Assembly (NCBI GenBank): GCA_935421135.1
Contig: OW285189.1
Span: 11,119,072-11,183,071, forward strand
Direction: 5' to 3'
Length of the DNA stretch: 64,000 bases
Source of the DNA: Bugulina stolonifera
Taxonomy: Eukaryota > Bryozoa > Gymnolaemata > Cheilostomatida > Bugulidae
The notes beneath the pieces are model-generated. The model was given only the letters and a program-made list of their open reading frames with translations. It did no database searches and was not told where the DNA came from. The position numbers were made by a program, and so were the translations under genes. Positions within the stretch are counted from its first letter, which is position 1, and each line of letters begins with the position of its first letter. This document shows, piece after piece, positions 29,301 to 41,300 of this stretch.

Positions 29301-32300
29301 AAATACTTCATATAAATTAGTAGTTATCTCCACATGAGAATCACCAAGAGTAATATTGATGGAGTCAATAAACGGTCATGTCTCATTGTAACGTATACCT
29401 TAACCATGGCAGATAAGGGCATTCCTGCCAATTACCAAATTATACAATGCACTGAAATAAGCTAAATGTACATACTTTCCCTCCATATGACATCAAATGT
29501 GCACTTCTGATTCAAGCTGCCAATATCTGACAGCATGAGTCATACAACTTGTCACAAAGCTGTAAACTTCCTCAGTAATTTACTACAAGGTCAATACGTC
29601 AGCAACTAGATAGCCTGTTGTCCTACTGTTTATTACATCATTCTACTCTATGACCACTATGTTTGATTGTTTATGTTCAAGGATCACATGCTACAATTCC
29701 CACATTTGATAAGCTAATCATTTGGCAGTCACTTTGCTCACTGACGGGTGTTATGCAGGACGTACATGTACTGCTTTAGTCATACAGTGTTAGACTGTGA
29801 ACATGAGGGCTAGAATAAACCTGGGGACTGCTTCATACTGTTCTTCATTCAGTCACCCTTTATTTAAGTCTAAAAGTAAACATCGACAGTTTGGATTATC
29901 TCCACATGCATCCTGTCAACAGGTAAGTGTATGAGGGTGTAATGTGTGCTCTTGGGATTTGGCTATTCATTTGTAAGTCTAGTTAATTGTGACAGTAGAG
30001 AGGTCACTCTGATTATAGAGGTAAGAATTAGCATAGGACGTTCTCATATACTATCCTAGGAAGCTTTTACTTGTAGGCCTACTAATATGCCTTGTCATGC
30101 ATTTGTACTTCCGAGACTTATTTTTTGTATACCATTACTTTCTTTGACAGGGAAACTGTAGTATATGCAGTGTATCAAATTATTGTTATGATATGACCAT
30201 ATTATGTGGGCAGGTACCGTATGTACTAGGACTTGAAATAATCTCTCTGTGTATTACTTTATACATGTTCACTGGTCATCTAAACTGTTGGTGCATTATG
30301 TCCCCTATATTGCTGTTGCACTATGTCCCCTATAATGTCAGTGTACTATGTCCCCTATAATGTTGGTGTACTATGTCCCCTCTAATGCTGGTGTACTATA
30401 TCACCTCTAATGTTGGTGTACTATGTCTTCTACAGGAGAATGCTGACAAGGTGGGCTATCTGAGGGAGATGGCCAGTCATATGTTGGAGCAGGATGAGAA
30501 CCACTGTGACGGTATCCAGCAGTGGGTAGCGGCTGTGGAGAAGAGACACAGAGACTTCAGTAAGAGTATGGAGACGTACAAGAAACAGCTGGAGACGACT
30601 CTGGGTATACAGAACAGACAACCCAAGGAGGACATGAGTAGCAGTAGCCATAAGGATAAGATACAGCACAGAGAGCTGAATGAGGAGAAGAGGAAGTCAG
30701 CAAGGAAGAGAGAGTAAGTGCATATACATATGCATATTATACATATGCATGCTGTATACTACATTTACTATATGTACATGTAGCAGTTAGTGAACCTGTA
30801 CGCTCTGGTATGGTTAGATGGAAATTGTGGAACACTACTGCATACATAATCACCTTAACGTCAAGAACTACTTACAGCCAGCTTACCCTGATTGATGGCT
30901 ACTCCATTAGCCCTACTAACTCATTCATTATGTAATTTGTTTAGAATTTTAATCCCCAGTTTTCTACATGATTGATGGCCGACGTACTTTCTTCTGGAGC
31001 AAAAAACTAAGTTCTAGTTTGACGTTGGTTAAACTGTCTCTAGGTCGTGCCCTCGATTTCCCTTTTGTGTGGTAAAGTTAAATTGATGGTTTAAAATATT
31101 TTCCATGATTATTTGGTTTAATTACAAGCTAATTATTGATGTTTGTTTTTTTGCCCAGGTTCATCATGGCCGAACTGCTACAGACGGAGAGAGCGTATGT
31201 GAAGGATCTGGAAGAATGTGTTAACTACTACCTCAAAGATATGAAGAATACTCCAGCTGAGGAACTTCCTGCTGGTATTGTCGGACAGCACGGCATCATA
31301 TTCGGCAATATCGAAGAAATCTACCAGTTCCATAAATGGTAATAATTAGCTCTAGTACTGTGTGTGTTGAGTGTATTAGAGTAGTGGGGAAGGAAACAGT
31401 AAACTATTTCTGCTGGATCTTAGACAGATCGTGTCTTCAGAACATAATCGTTAGAGCGTGAAATCAGTTTCATCTTCAAATAGTTAATCTCTTCCCTCGC
31501 CTCTCTCTCATGTATCCGAATGTAGTCTAGCGTTAAGTGCTCATTCCTTGCCTAATTCTCAAACATTGTGATCACAACCTGGTGGAAATGTTTATTGGAA
31601 GTTGTCTTCTCTCTGTCAGTATTTACCAGTGTGTTTAGTTCCTTCTCCCACTCGACTTCCTTGTTTACAACATATCAAATGTTGATGAGTTCAAATATGC
31701 TTTTATAATTTACAACTACTCTGTCACCACCACAACATGCCATAGATGGAGGGTCAACAAAGACCATACTTTTTGTATGAATCATACTCACCATGTTCAA
31801 ACTCTTTGCTTGCAGCACCTTCCTCCAAGAGTTAGAGAAATACGAGTCTCTACCAGAAGATGTCGGCCATAACTTTGTTACTTGGGCTGAGAAATTCTCT
31901 ATGTACGTGACATACTGCAAGAATAAGACGGAGTCTACCAAGCTACTCATGGCCCACGCCGGTAGCTACTTTGATGTAAGTATGCTGCTACGGTCTGTCT
32001 CCATAGACATACTATGGTCTCCATAGACATACGAGGAGATGTATATCTGTCTGTCTCGGCATATGAACTATCAGTTCACACCATCACATGATTTTCTTGA
32101 TAACTTTTTTCTTACAGTTGAATGATTTTGTATGTTTAATCATTATTTTTGGAATTTGTCCCAATGCTATCTAATATTGACATTGAACAAGAGTTTTACT
32201 TACAACTTGTTTGTTTGATGTGTAATAGCAATCGTATTGATATTGATACGTTGTTGTTGGTTGACTGACTGAATAACTGACTGACTAATTGACTGACTGA

Positions 32301-35300
32301 ATGATTGAATGATGTGTATTCCTATCTGGTTACAGAAAGTACAATCTAAACATGAACTCAACGGATCTCTCCAGAGTTACCTTATTAAACCAGTACAGAG
32401 AATCACAAAGTACCAGCTATTACTGAAAGACCTCATGGCGTGCTGTGATGAGGGCAAGGGTGAAATAAAGGTAAGATAACTACCAATAGTATTCTTACCT
32501 CCTCCTCCTTCTTGCTAGATGCTGGTTTTATAGCTTGTCTTGGAAGCCTGGATGGATAGGCCGGCCCTATAAGAGTCTAAATAATTTTATAATACCCATA
32601 AGGTGGGTTTAGTTGTACCCAGTGCACCATGTTTAGCTGATCACATGATGATTAGGTTGGCCTGTACCTTGTACCTGCCAAGTACCTGCTATGTACTGCC
32701 AACACCCTGCTATATACTGGGTGACCACAAACTTCCCAGCAAGCTGCTTAGTCCAATGTTCAGTTTCATCTTTATGAATTCATAATTCTTTGATATTACT
32801 TGATCCCCTTTATCTTGTAACAAATAAACATGGTAATACATACAATAATATGTTATTACTACCATGTCTTTCTGCACCTGGCCAGAGGAGTAGATGAGTT
32901 GGAAGATTCTACTAAGCGTGATGCTTCACACATAACTATAGGGTGTGCACCACCTGTACTGTCTATATTTACATGCTCATTATTTTATGAATTATATTAT
33001 CGTTTATATTCATTCCTACAGGATTATATACATAAAAATGTATTCCACTTGCATGTATAAATATTCTATTTACATGTATATTAATTTGTATGTTATTCTA
33101 CTTATGTACTAGTACACTGTTGGTATAGCATACTATTATATTGTGTGTGACTATCTATCTAATATAAATATATGCACTGTTTGTAGGATGGTTTGGATGT
33201 GATGCTGTCGGTGCCAAAGAAAGCAAATGATGCCATGCATTTAAGTATGCTAGAGGGAGTACAGGTCAGTACATATACTTACATGTACTTACACTTACTG
33301 TACTTACACTTACTCTACTTACACTTACTCTACTTACACTTACTCTACTTACACTTACTCTACTTACACTGTAGGTTACTCACTATCAACTCCGATACAT
33401 TAACATAATATCCCATAACTCACATAACTATGTCAACTTTTACTGGCCAATCCATCATCATGTATCAAACGTAATGTTTTACATTTACATTATGTTATGC
33501 ATAATTAAAAGTTACAAAATAACATTACCATTATTTCATACACACAAAATTGTTTCTACTACAACAATGACTGCAGTGTATTATACAGTTATATCATAAT
33601 ATCAATGGTTAGGGAAATAATCCACACTCCCTTATTCTTTCCTTGTTACACTATCCCAGTATATTTATACTCTTATTATATAAAGTACTAACTACATGTA
33701 TAACAGATATCATTATTTGTCTAGTGCTAACTTCTTACTATATACATCTAGATAACTTGAGTATATAATAGTTTATATATGAAATATTTGACACATTACT
33801 GAGCTGGTAGTGGTCAAAGGCTGACAGCGTTACGTACTCGGGGCAGCCATGTTGAGATATCTTAGTCGGCTGGTATATAAACGTCCGTCTGTATGTTTAA
33901 AGGAGGACCTACTGGCCCTGGGAGAGGTTCTACTCCAGGACAAGTTCACTCTCTGGGATCCCAAACACATCATAAAGAAGGGCAGGGAGAGACAGATATT
34001 CCTGTTTGAAGACTGTGTTGTGTTTGCTAAAGAGATCATGGAGGGAGGAAAGACCAAGTACATCTACAAGACCCGTTTACTAGTAAGTAACCAACTACAT
34101 GTACTACACATATACACTGTGTATGTACTATGTTGGTGGAGATATCAATGTAGTATAGACTGTGTATGTACTATGTTGGTGGAGATATCAATGTTGTTAA
34201 CTATAATATGCAATAAGGTAGACTGTTGTGTAATCACAGCGGTAACTTCCAATCCTTGAGTTGAATCATCTCTCACTTCCACATTACTAGTTCCTCTCTC
34301 TCTCTGTATGTATGTCTACCCACACAAAGACTGTATATATTACATTATTCTCTTGCCAAAGTAATAATTATCATCCTTTATATATTATAGGCGTATACAT
34401 TATGTAATAGTAGAATACTGTTTAATAAATCCTTGTATTTAATACCATATAGTTCTATCTTATTATTATTATTTGTATCATATTATTTTTAATGTAGAAA
34501 TGTTTGTTTCAAAATAATATAATGATGAAAACAGTGTTCAGTCACCACTAACTATCATATAATTATATTTAGCATGTAAGCCTATATTATGTTATGAATA
34601 TAAATACACAGTATTACATCATAACTCTGTATTTTAGATTGCTGAAATAGGAGTAACTGAACATATAGAAGGTGATCAGTGCAAGTTTGCTTTGTGGACT
34701 GGAGCCGTCCCAACCATGTCCGACACAAAGATTATACTGAGGGTAAGTTCCACAACTACATCTAGGGTACTCAATGGGATCAAGGAAACAGCAAAACTTC
34801 CTCAACCGCCTGCTGACATAGTCCCAGCTCTCTGATTGGCCAATCCAGTAGTAGCAGCATTTTAAATGGTCAATTCATCTTTATCTAACCACTTGTTGAA
34901 TCGCTGCCAAGTGTGGGCTGCTTGTTCCTTATTGGTTTACCGGAGATAACAGTTGTACAGCTGTGTACAATGTGTACATTACTAGCTAATAGTATAACTT
35001 AATTAATGATGTAATGTGGTATTTATTTAGTCTTATCACTAATTAGCACCAATAAGCCACCATCTCTATGAGGAAACACTAATCTGCTTGCAAGATATGC
35101 TGGCAGGTGTAGGCTATCTGATGTGCAGCATTGCCAATGTTCTATTCAATGTCCATGTTTATCTGTTTATAGGCTCATAGCTTGGATTCCAAACAGAACT
35201 GGGTGACCAAGATAAGACAACTAGTAAATGAAAGGATTTTATACAAGTCTAAATATAATGAGCCAATGACAAGGCCTCTATTTAGTAAACCAGGACTGAG

Positions 35301-38300
35301 AAAATCTAGCAGATCACAAGCCTCTTCTTCAGACAGGAACAGCAAGTAAGTCTATACTTTGTGTACTCATTCAGTTTCATATCTTACAGTACAGTATCTA
35401 AAACTATACCAAGTCAAAGTGATTCAACTGTGATAAATACACGTATAAAGGCTTACCCGCTCACTGACGTCTATATTATTTCTGTAGGGAGCTGGACAGC
35501 ATCAGTAACACATCTCTAGATGAACTCTCACTGGAACGAAGAGGTTCACAGAATTCAATTGGAACAGCAGCGTCTAGTGACAGTAGCAGTGGTGGTAGTG
35601 CTGCTAATAACCTTAACAGATCATCACATGTCAGCAGCTGACCTAATGACCTCTACTCACGCACCAATCACAGCAGTCACATCTAAATAGGTCGCCATTC
35701 AGCTGGTCTGTGATTGGTTGATCTGAAGCTAGCGCTGCTCTGATTGGTTGGTTCAAGTATTCTGTGATATTGTCCTTCTGCTTCCAGAACTCATTCCCGT
35801 CCACTGCTCGCTGCTGATTGGCTGCAGTATCCACTGCTCACTGCTGATTGACTGTAGCATTACTGCATGAGCAACTGTGTCGTCAACTTTAGTACATTTC
35901 TTTTAGTAAAAATTAATTAATATAATATATAATACATATATATGTAATAATCAGCTAGGCCTGTATAGTCAGCCTACATGTATATAATGATCAAATTTTT
36001 GCTCAAAGTTTCTAGCTTTGTCCCTCTCCTATCTAGCTAGTACTAGATAAGTAGAAAGTATTGTTATTAGTTTTATTTATGGCAACATTTTAGTAACCCT
36101 CTGAACACCACCTGATATATATTAAGTTATAATATATTCTTTAATATAGTTCTGGGTGTATACATCAACATACACCCTTGCCTACCAGACTAGCTTCAAG
36201 CTAGCCTAACGTAACGTTGTGCAAGATGTTGACTATGATTCTATTTTCCTGTAAGAGACTGACTACTATTTTATTACTATTATGTAACCGTGTTGGTGCT
36301 TTACATTAGTTCAATCTATGGGTCATGATGTTCGAGGCTACAGTTTTCTTTTTTAAAAGGAATATTCTGACATTTTGACAGTCCCTTGGAACTTTTTATA
36401 TCCCATTATATTATATACCAAATTTGAGTCAAAATTTATTGATATTTTTATTGTAATCCTAAGTTGTGCTGTATATGGAGATTTCTAGTGTATATAATAC
36501 TGCCTTAGTTCTGTTGTCATTGTACATAGTTGGTTCAAGAATACAATATGCATGCAAATCTGTTTGTTGAACATATCCAAATAAATCATGAAATTCACAT
36601 ACCATTGATTAATAACTGTTAGCATGAGTTAGCAAAAAAATGTTCAATAAAACCAACTAAAATGGTTTGATGATATTCACCAATGCTGGTTGGATTGTAT
36701 AATTTTTGTTCCTGGAATAAAAATCATGCTGTGTTTAGTATTGGTGAATATCATCAATACTAAAATAGTATATAACATATTGCTATATAACAAGTCATAA
36801 CTAGAAGTGGCCTGCATCATACAACCATGCAAGTGTACTGTTAGTAGTAGTAGTTTAGAAGGACTGATGATGCTGTTACAGCAATGCGGTGTGTAGTTTT
36901 CTAAAGGCTTCGGCAGAGCAACTTCACTGTTGTTGGTATGGCTCTATAGGCAATGCATGGTACCAGTCCACTAGTGGCCCTGATTAATATAGAGCCAATA
37001 ACCAAATCTGGTTTTTAATAAATTATATAATCAGAGTAGGTATATCTAATATTAACCAATCACCACAGCGCTCCGTGATGTCGTGAACCGAAAAGACCAA
37101 CATGTTGGCCAATTTGCTCTAGAACGAGGCTCCGAAGGCCAAAAAAGAGCAATCGGCCTCTCGTACAGCCGAACCTTTACCTTGATTAAACCTGAATCGG
37201 AAGTGGATTGTTTCTTTGCTGAGCCCTGAGCCGATGAATATTTACGAGTTCAGGTATAGTTACTCAAAATAAATACAGCTGTTGAGTGAGGGAACACAAC
37301 ACCATGTTGGGAACAACAACAAATCACAACAGTTGAATGAAAATTTTCACCAATGAGATTCATTACTGCAAGTCCTCATGTTTCCAGTTGCCCTACTCTT
37401 TGCACTCAAAGTAAGTATATGGGTGCATTATTATTTTGAAAGATAACCATCTGCAATATTTTGTATTAGTCATGTAGTTGTTCTCCCTTAGTCTACTATG
37501 TACTGTACACACAGTGTAATAAAATGTAAAATAGCATTAATATTGTAATGGTACAGGACATTTGTATACGACTCCAGCTACCGGACAAAGACCTACAGCA
37601 CCCTAAGTGCCTAGTAGTTGTCACAGCGCTACTCAGCTGACACTCAAACTCTCATAATTAGCTGCTCGTATACCCACATTCAATTGTATTGCATGTTAAA
37701 CCATTTAATTACTGTCTATATACCTGTATTCATGTGTTTATACCCATTACATACTGATGTGCATTCATGTATGATTATTACGAAGTCTTTTATGCCTTTT
37801 ATACCCATGTACAGAGGCCCGACCTCTCAGAATCCATTGATATTCATTTTGTACATGAATTGGACCATTATAAGCAACTTTTGTAGAACCCGACCTATTT
37901 TGGGTCGGCCGTCGGGCTTCCGGCGGCCATGTTGTTGCGCAACTTCCGGACGACCTTACGTCGTCTTTTCCCGACACTACGTCGGGCGGAAGTCCTTATA
38001 CTATATAAAGGGCATTGTTTCACTGTTCATTGTCTCAGTCTTCACTTGACTTTCAATAAAGACACATCTATACTTGACACAGAGACTTTCACTTCCTTTT
38101 GTCAGGTCATTCGCTTAGCGAACCGCCTACTAGGTCGGATCACTCTCTTTCAACTTTTAGTCTGAAGGTCAGACTTGGGACCAGATGGGTCGTCTCTGGT
38201 AGTTATTGGGCTACTGAGACCGCTCGATCTTTCATGTAATGCGAAGTCCTATTACCACTCATAGGCACTTCATTTCTGGGTCGATAGTCGTCCAAGGACG

Positions 38301-41300
38301 ACCGCACCAAATCACAGAAACCATTACAATATTATAGTGTTCTCCAGTAGTGTTCAAAGTGTGGTTATGCGGGAGTATTCAGTGTGTACCCACCTAAATT
38401 TTGGTGGTTATATGGCCAGCAGACGTGTACCCTCATTATAATAGCTAGTTTGCTCCCTCATAGTCACTGTGGACCTGATAGTGTAGTGGTAGAGTGCTTG
38501 ACACTCATTCATAGGGTCTTGAGTTTGGATCTCACCAGAGCATGATTTTTTACATTTTAGTAATTCACTAATTTCTTAGCTACCATAAGATTAAGTGGAT
38601 AGCTATACAATACTAATCTGTGAGATTGTATGCACCGTGTACCCGCGTCATTTTTTCCACTTTGAACACTGTTCTCCAGCTTGTTGAAGATGTGCTCAAT
38701 CAACTAAAGCTGAGCTATTTGGTGTTTTGGCAGCCTCTTGGAGGAGCCTAGGCCGAAAATAACGGTGACAAGGTGGCCACTTTCAACCTCTGCCAGAACA
38801 TCTAGCAGCATATAGGCTCTTTAACTTCCCACGTAAGTGTTTTCCATTTGGTTTGAACCAGTGCACTTGAAAGAAGTGTTGAGGACTGGTCGGAATTTTT
38901 CTAACTAAAATAGGCTGAGCCTGAAACATGGTTCAGGCAGGCCCCCAGTTCATTTATTCATATAAATTAATATGTACATTGTATGTACTAATATACACGT
39001 ACCTGACTGTAAATGAATATATGCACTGTATATAGTATGTACTACAGAATACAGGTATAAATTTGCTTATATCTAACATATTATGTACATATGTGATGCT
39101 ATCATTTAGTAACAATTTATGTTGTAATGTCTGAGTAATACTTTTATATATAGTTCTTGGTAAATCAATAAAACATCTTTATAGCAATAATATTGTATCA
39201 TCTTAGTGAAATAAGTATTATCATAACAGGTCTAGTATAGCTAATAACTAATGCATCAGACATTATTTGCTTATTCACATATAAAAAATTATCTTAATGC
39301 TGGTTTATTATTTTTACCATGTGCCTGTATCGGTTTTCATAATCATGTAGTAAGTGATAGGTTCCAAGTTGTAACTTCCAACCATCATGTATGTGCTTTA
39401 CAATATCTAATGTACATGTACACTATCCCAGCCCAACAACATTCAAGTTTCTCAAAATGTAAAACGGATTCCAAGTTTCACAGTTAATGAAATACAGGCT
39501 ATACAGTAGCAATATGTAGTAACTACACAGCAATGAGTTTGGACATGGGCAGTCACAGCTATGATTTCAACTAGAAGTTGTCCTCCCATTTGACTCATTT
39601 GGTAGGTTTCACAATTGAACACAGGGCTTAAATAAGAGAGGATAACTTCAGTTTACTAGTTCTAATCAATGGCTGATAGAAAGCAGAATTGGCAATATAT
39701 GCCATACATTACTCTTACGTAAGCACAGGACAATCTAAGGGACAGCTAAACAGACTATAATAGTTCAATGAAAAAATACCATATTCTTACTGTAATTTAC
39801 GTAGTAAATATTTTAAAGGGCAAACAGTCTTTTAGTTCAAATAGGAAATTGTGCAAAGAGATGAGCCTATAGGTGGGACTCACAAAGGTCCAATTAGACG
39901 TATATAATGGCATAATGTACTTTCACCCCTTAAGCATATATATATTTGTAATAGTTTAGTACTAAATACAATTAGTAGAAATATGTTACATAGATAATTT
40001 AATTTACCATCGATTGAGTGAATATATTACACTAAATATTAGTGTTATGCTAGGAGGTAGTAAAGTTAACTAAAGTACTACATGCGTATGTACTTTATCT
40101 AGTATCAAGTAACCTTATACTAGTACTAATATTAGGTGTTCATATTTGGCAGGTTAAACCTAGTTTCAATGTTTAAATCACAGGAAGTGTTCTCTACAAG
40201 GCAGCAGCTGTCTTTTGTCATGTTAGTCACCCATCTGTTAGACATCTTCACTGAACTGTATTATTTTAGTTGATTTTGTAGTGGAGTAGGTTGGATCCTT
40301 GTTTTTGTCTGGGTTATTGGATTTGGTGGTTTCTAAAGAAGAAAGAGAGAAGATAACTTCCGCTACTTCAACTTTGGCTATTTCAGGTTTCCCCACTTCT
40401 GCACTTTTTGAGATTTTGAATTCAATATTTATATATACATGCATATACAGAGTATTAATTGATGTGTAAAATATAAATAATGCAACGTGTGCACATATAT
40501 GACCATAGTGCAATATATAATTATACAGCCATATAGTGCATGTACATGTACATGTATATTACAGTATACAATATACATTTTATATAATAATATACATATA
40601 CATGTATATTGTGTATTGTCTTGACTTTCTAATATTGCATTGAACGATCGATCCCACCTAGCAACCAAATTATAAATGTGAGTAACAACTGTTTGATAGG
40701 GCAGGGCAAGGCAGCAAATGAGAAGGCAGCAACTATTTAATTAGAATATGATCAAGCAGCTGAATGCACCAATATAGATCTACAAGACCATTATATTCTA
40801 TAGTAGTGTTATTATCACTATAATTACTCTACTTAATAATATATATGAACAAGTTTGGCTGCTGGGAAGTTGATTACTTTTCTTGCAATGCAAACATTAG
40901 TTCTATTGAACAGGTTCTTTCATATCCTCTGTTACTAGTTCAATAGTCAATATCGTGATCGAAATAATTTATATATTATATAATAAATTAATTGAAATCT
41001 CACAAAGATAATACTCAACTGCGGTAGAAATAATAACGACATCAATATTACCTGTAGCTAAGCCCATTGGCTAACTATGGATAACGAAGGGAGTTGAAGC
41101 TCTTAGTTTTCATTTACTGCACAACTGGTTTCACTGATTCTCACTCACATGGGTCCTAAACTCAAACAGTCAAGATCTTTAGGGATATTTTTCAAGAAGC
41201 TCGGCAGGAATCAGGTAGGTTCAAAACGATAAGTTACACTCAGGATAATGTGACAGCTGCATATACATATGTAACAGTCTCTGCTTTCTAACTTGGAAGT

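Noticed and set aside
32886..32938. Coding-like patch ([12 protein letters not shown]) in a DH intron
   Set aside because: Inclusion would insert residues into the last DH helix between exons that join perfectly, and no good donor follows.
33849..33902. ATG frame continuous with the PH exon (18 extra codons)
   Set aside because: Short, no promoter signals, and the acceptor at 33902 is needed for the conserved DH-PH junction; likely chance.
37619..38351. LTR boundaries TGTCACAG...TTCTCCA with GTAGT duplication
   Set aside because: The right GTAGT overlaps the MITE target duplication and its first bases. The 37544-38328 boundaries with 8-bp inverted ends and ATAT duplication are better.
40238..40513. 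91-codon minus-strand frame with Lys/Glu-rich C-terminus
   Set aside because: No upstream exon or splice site found, and it contains a variant of the recurrent 12-mer, which suggests non-coding repeat.
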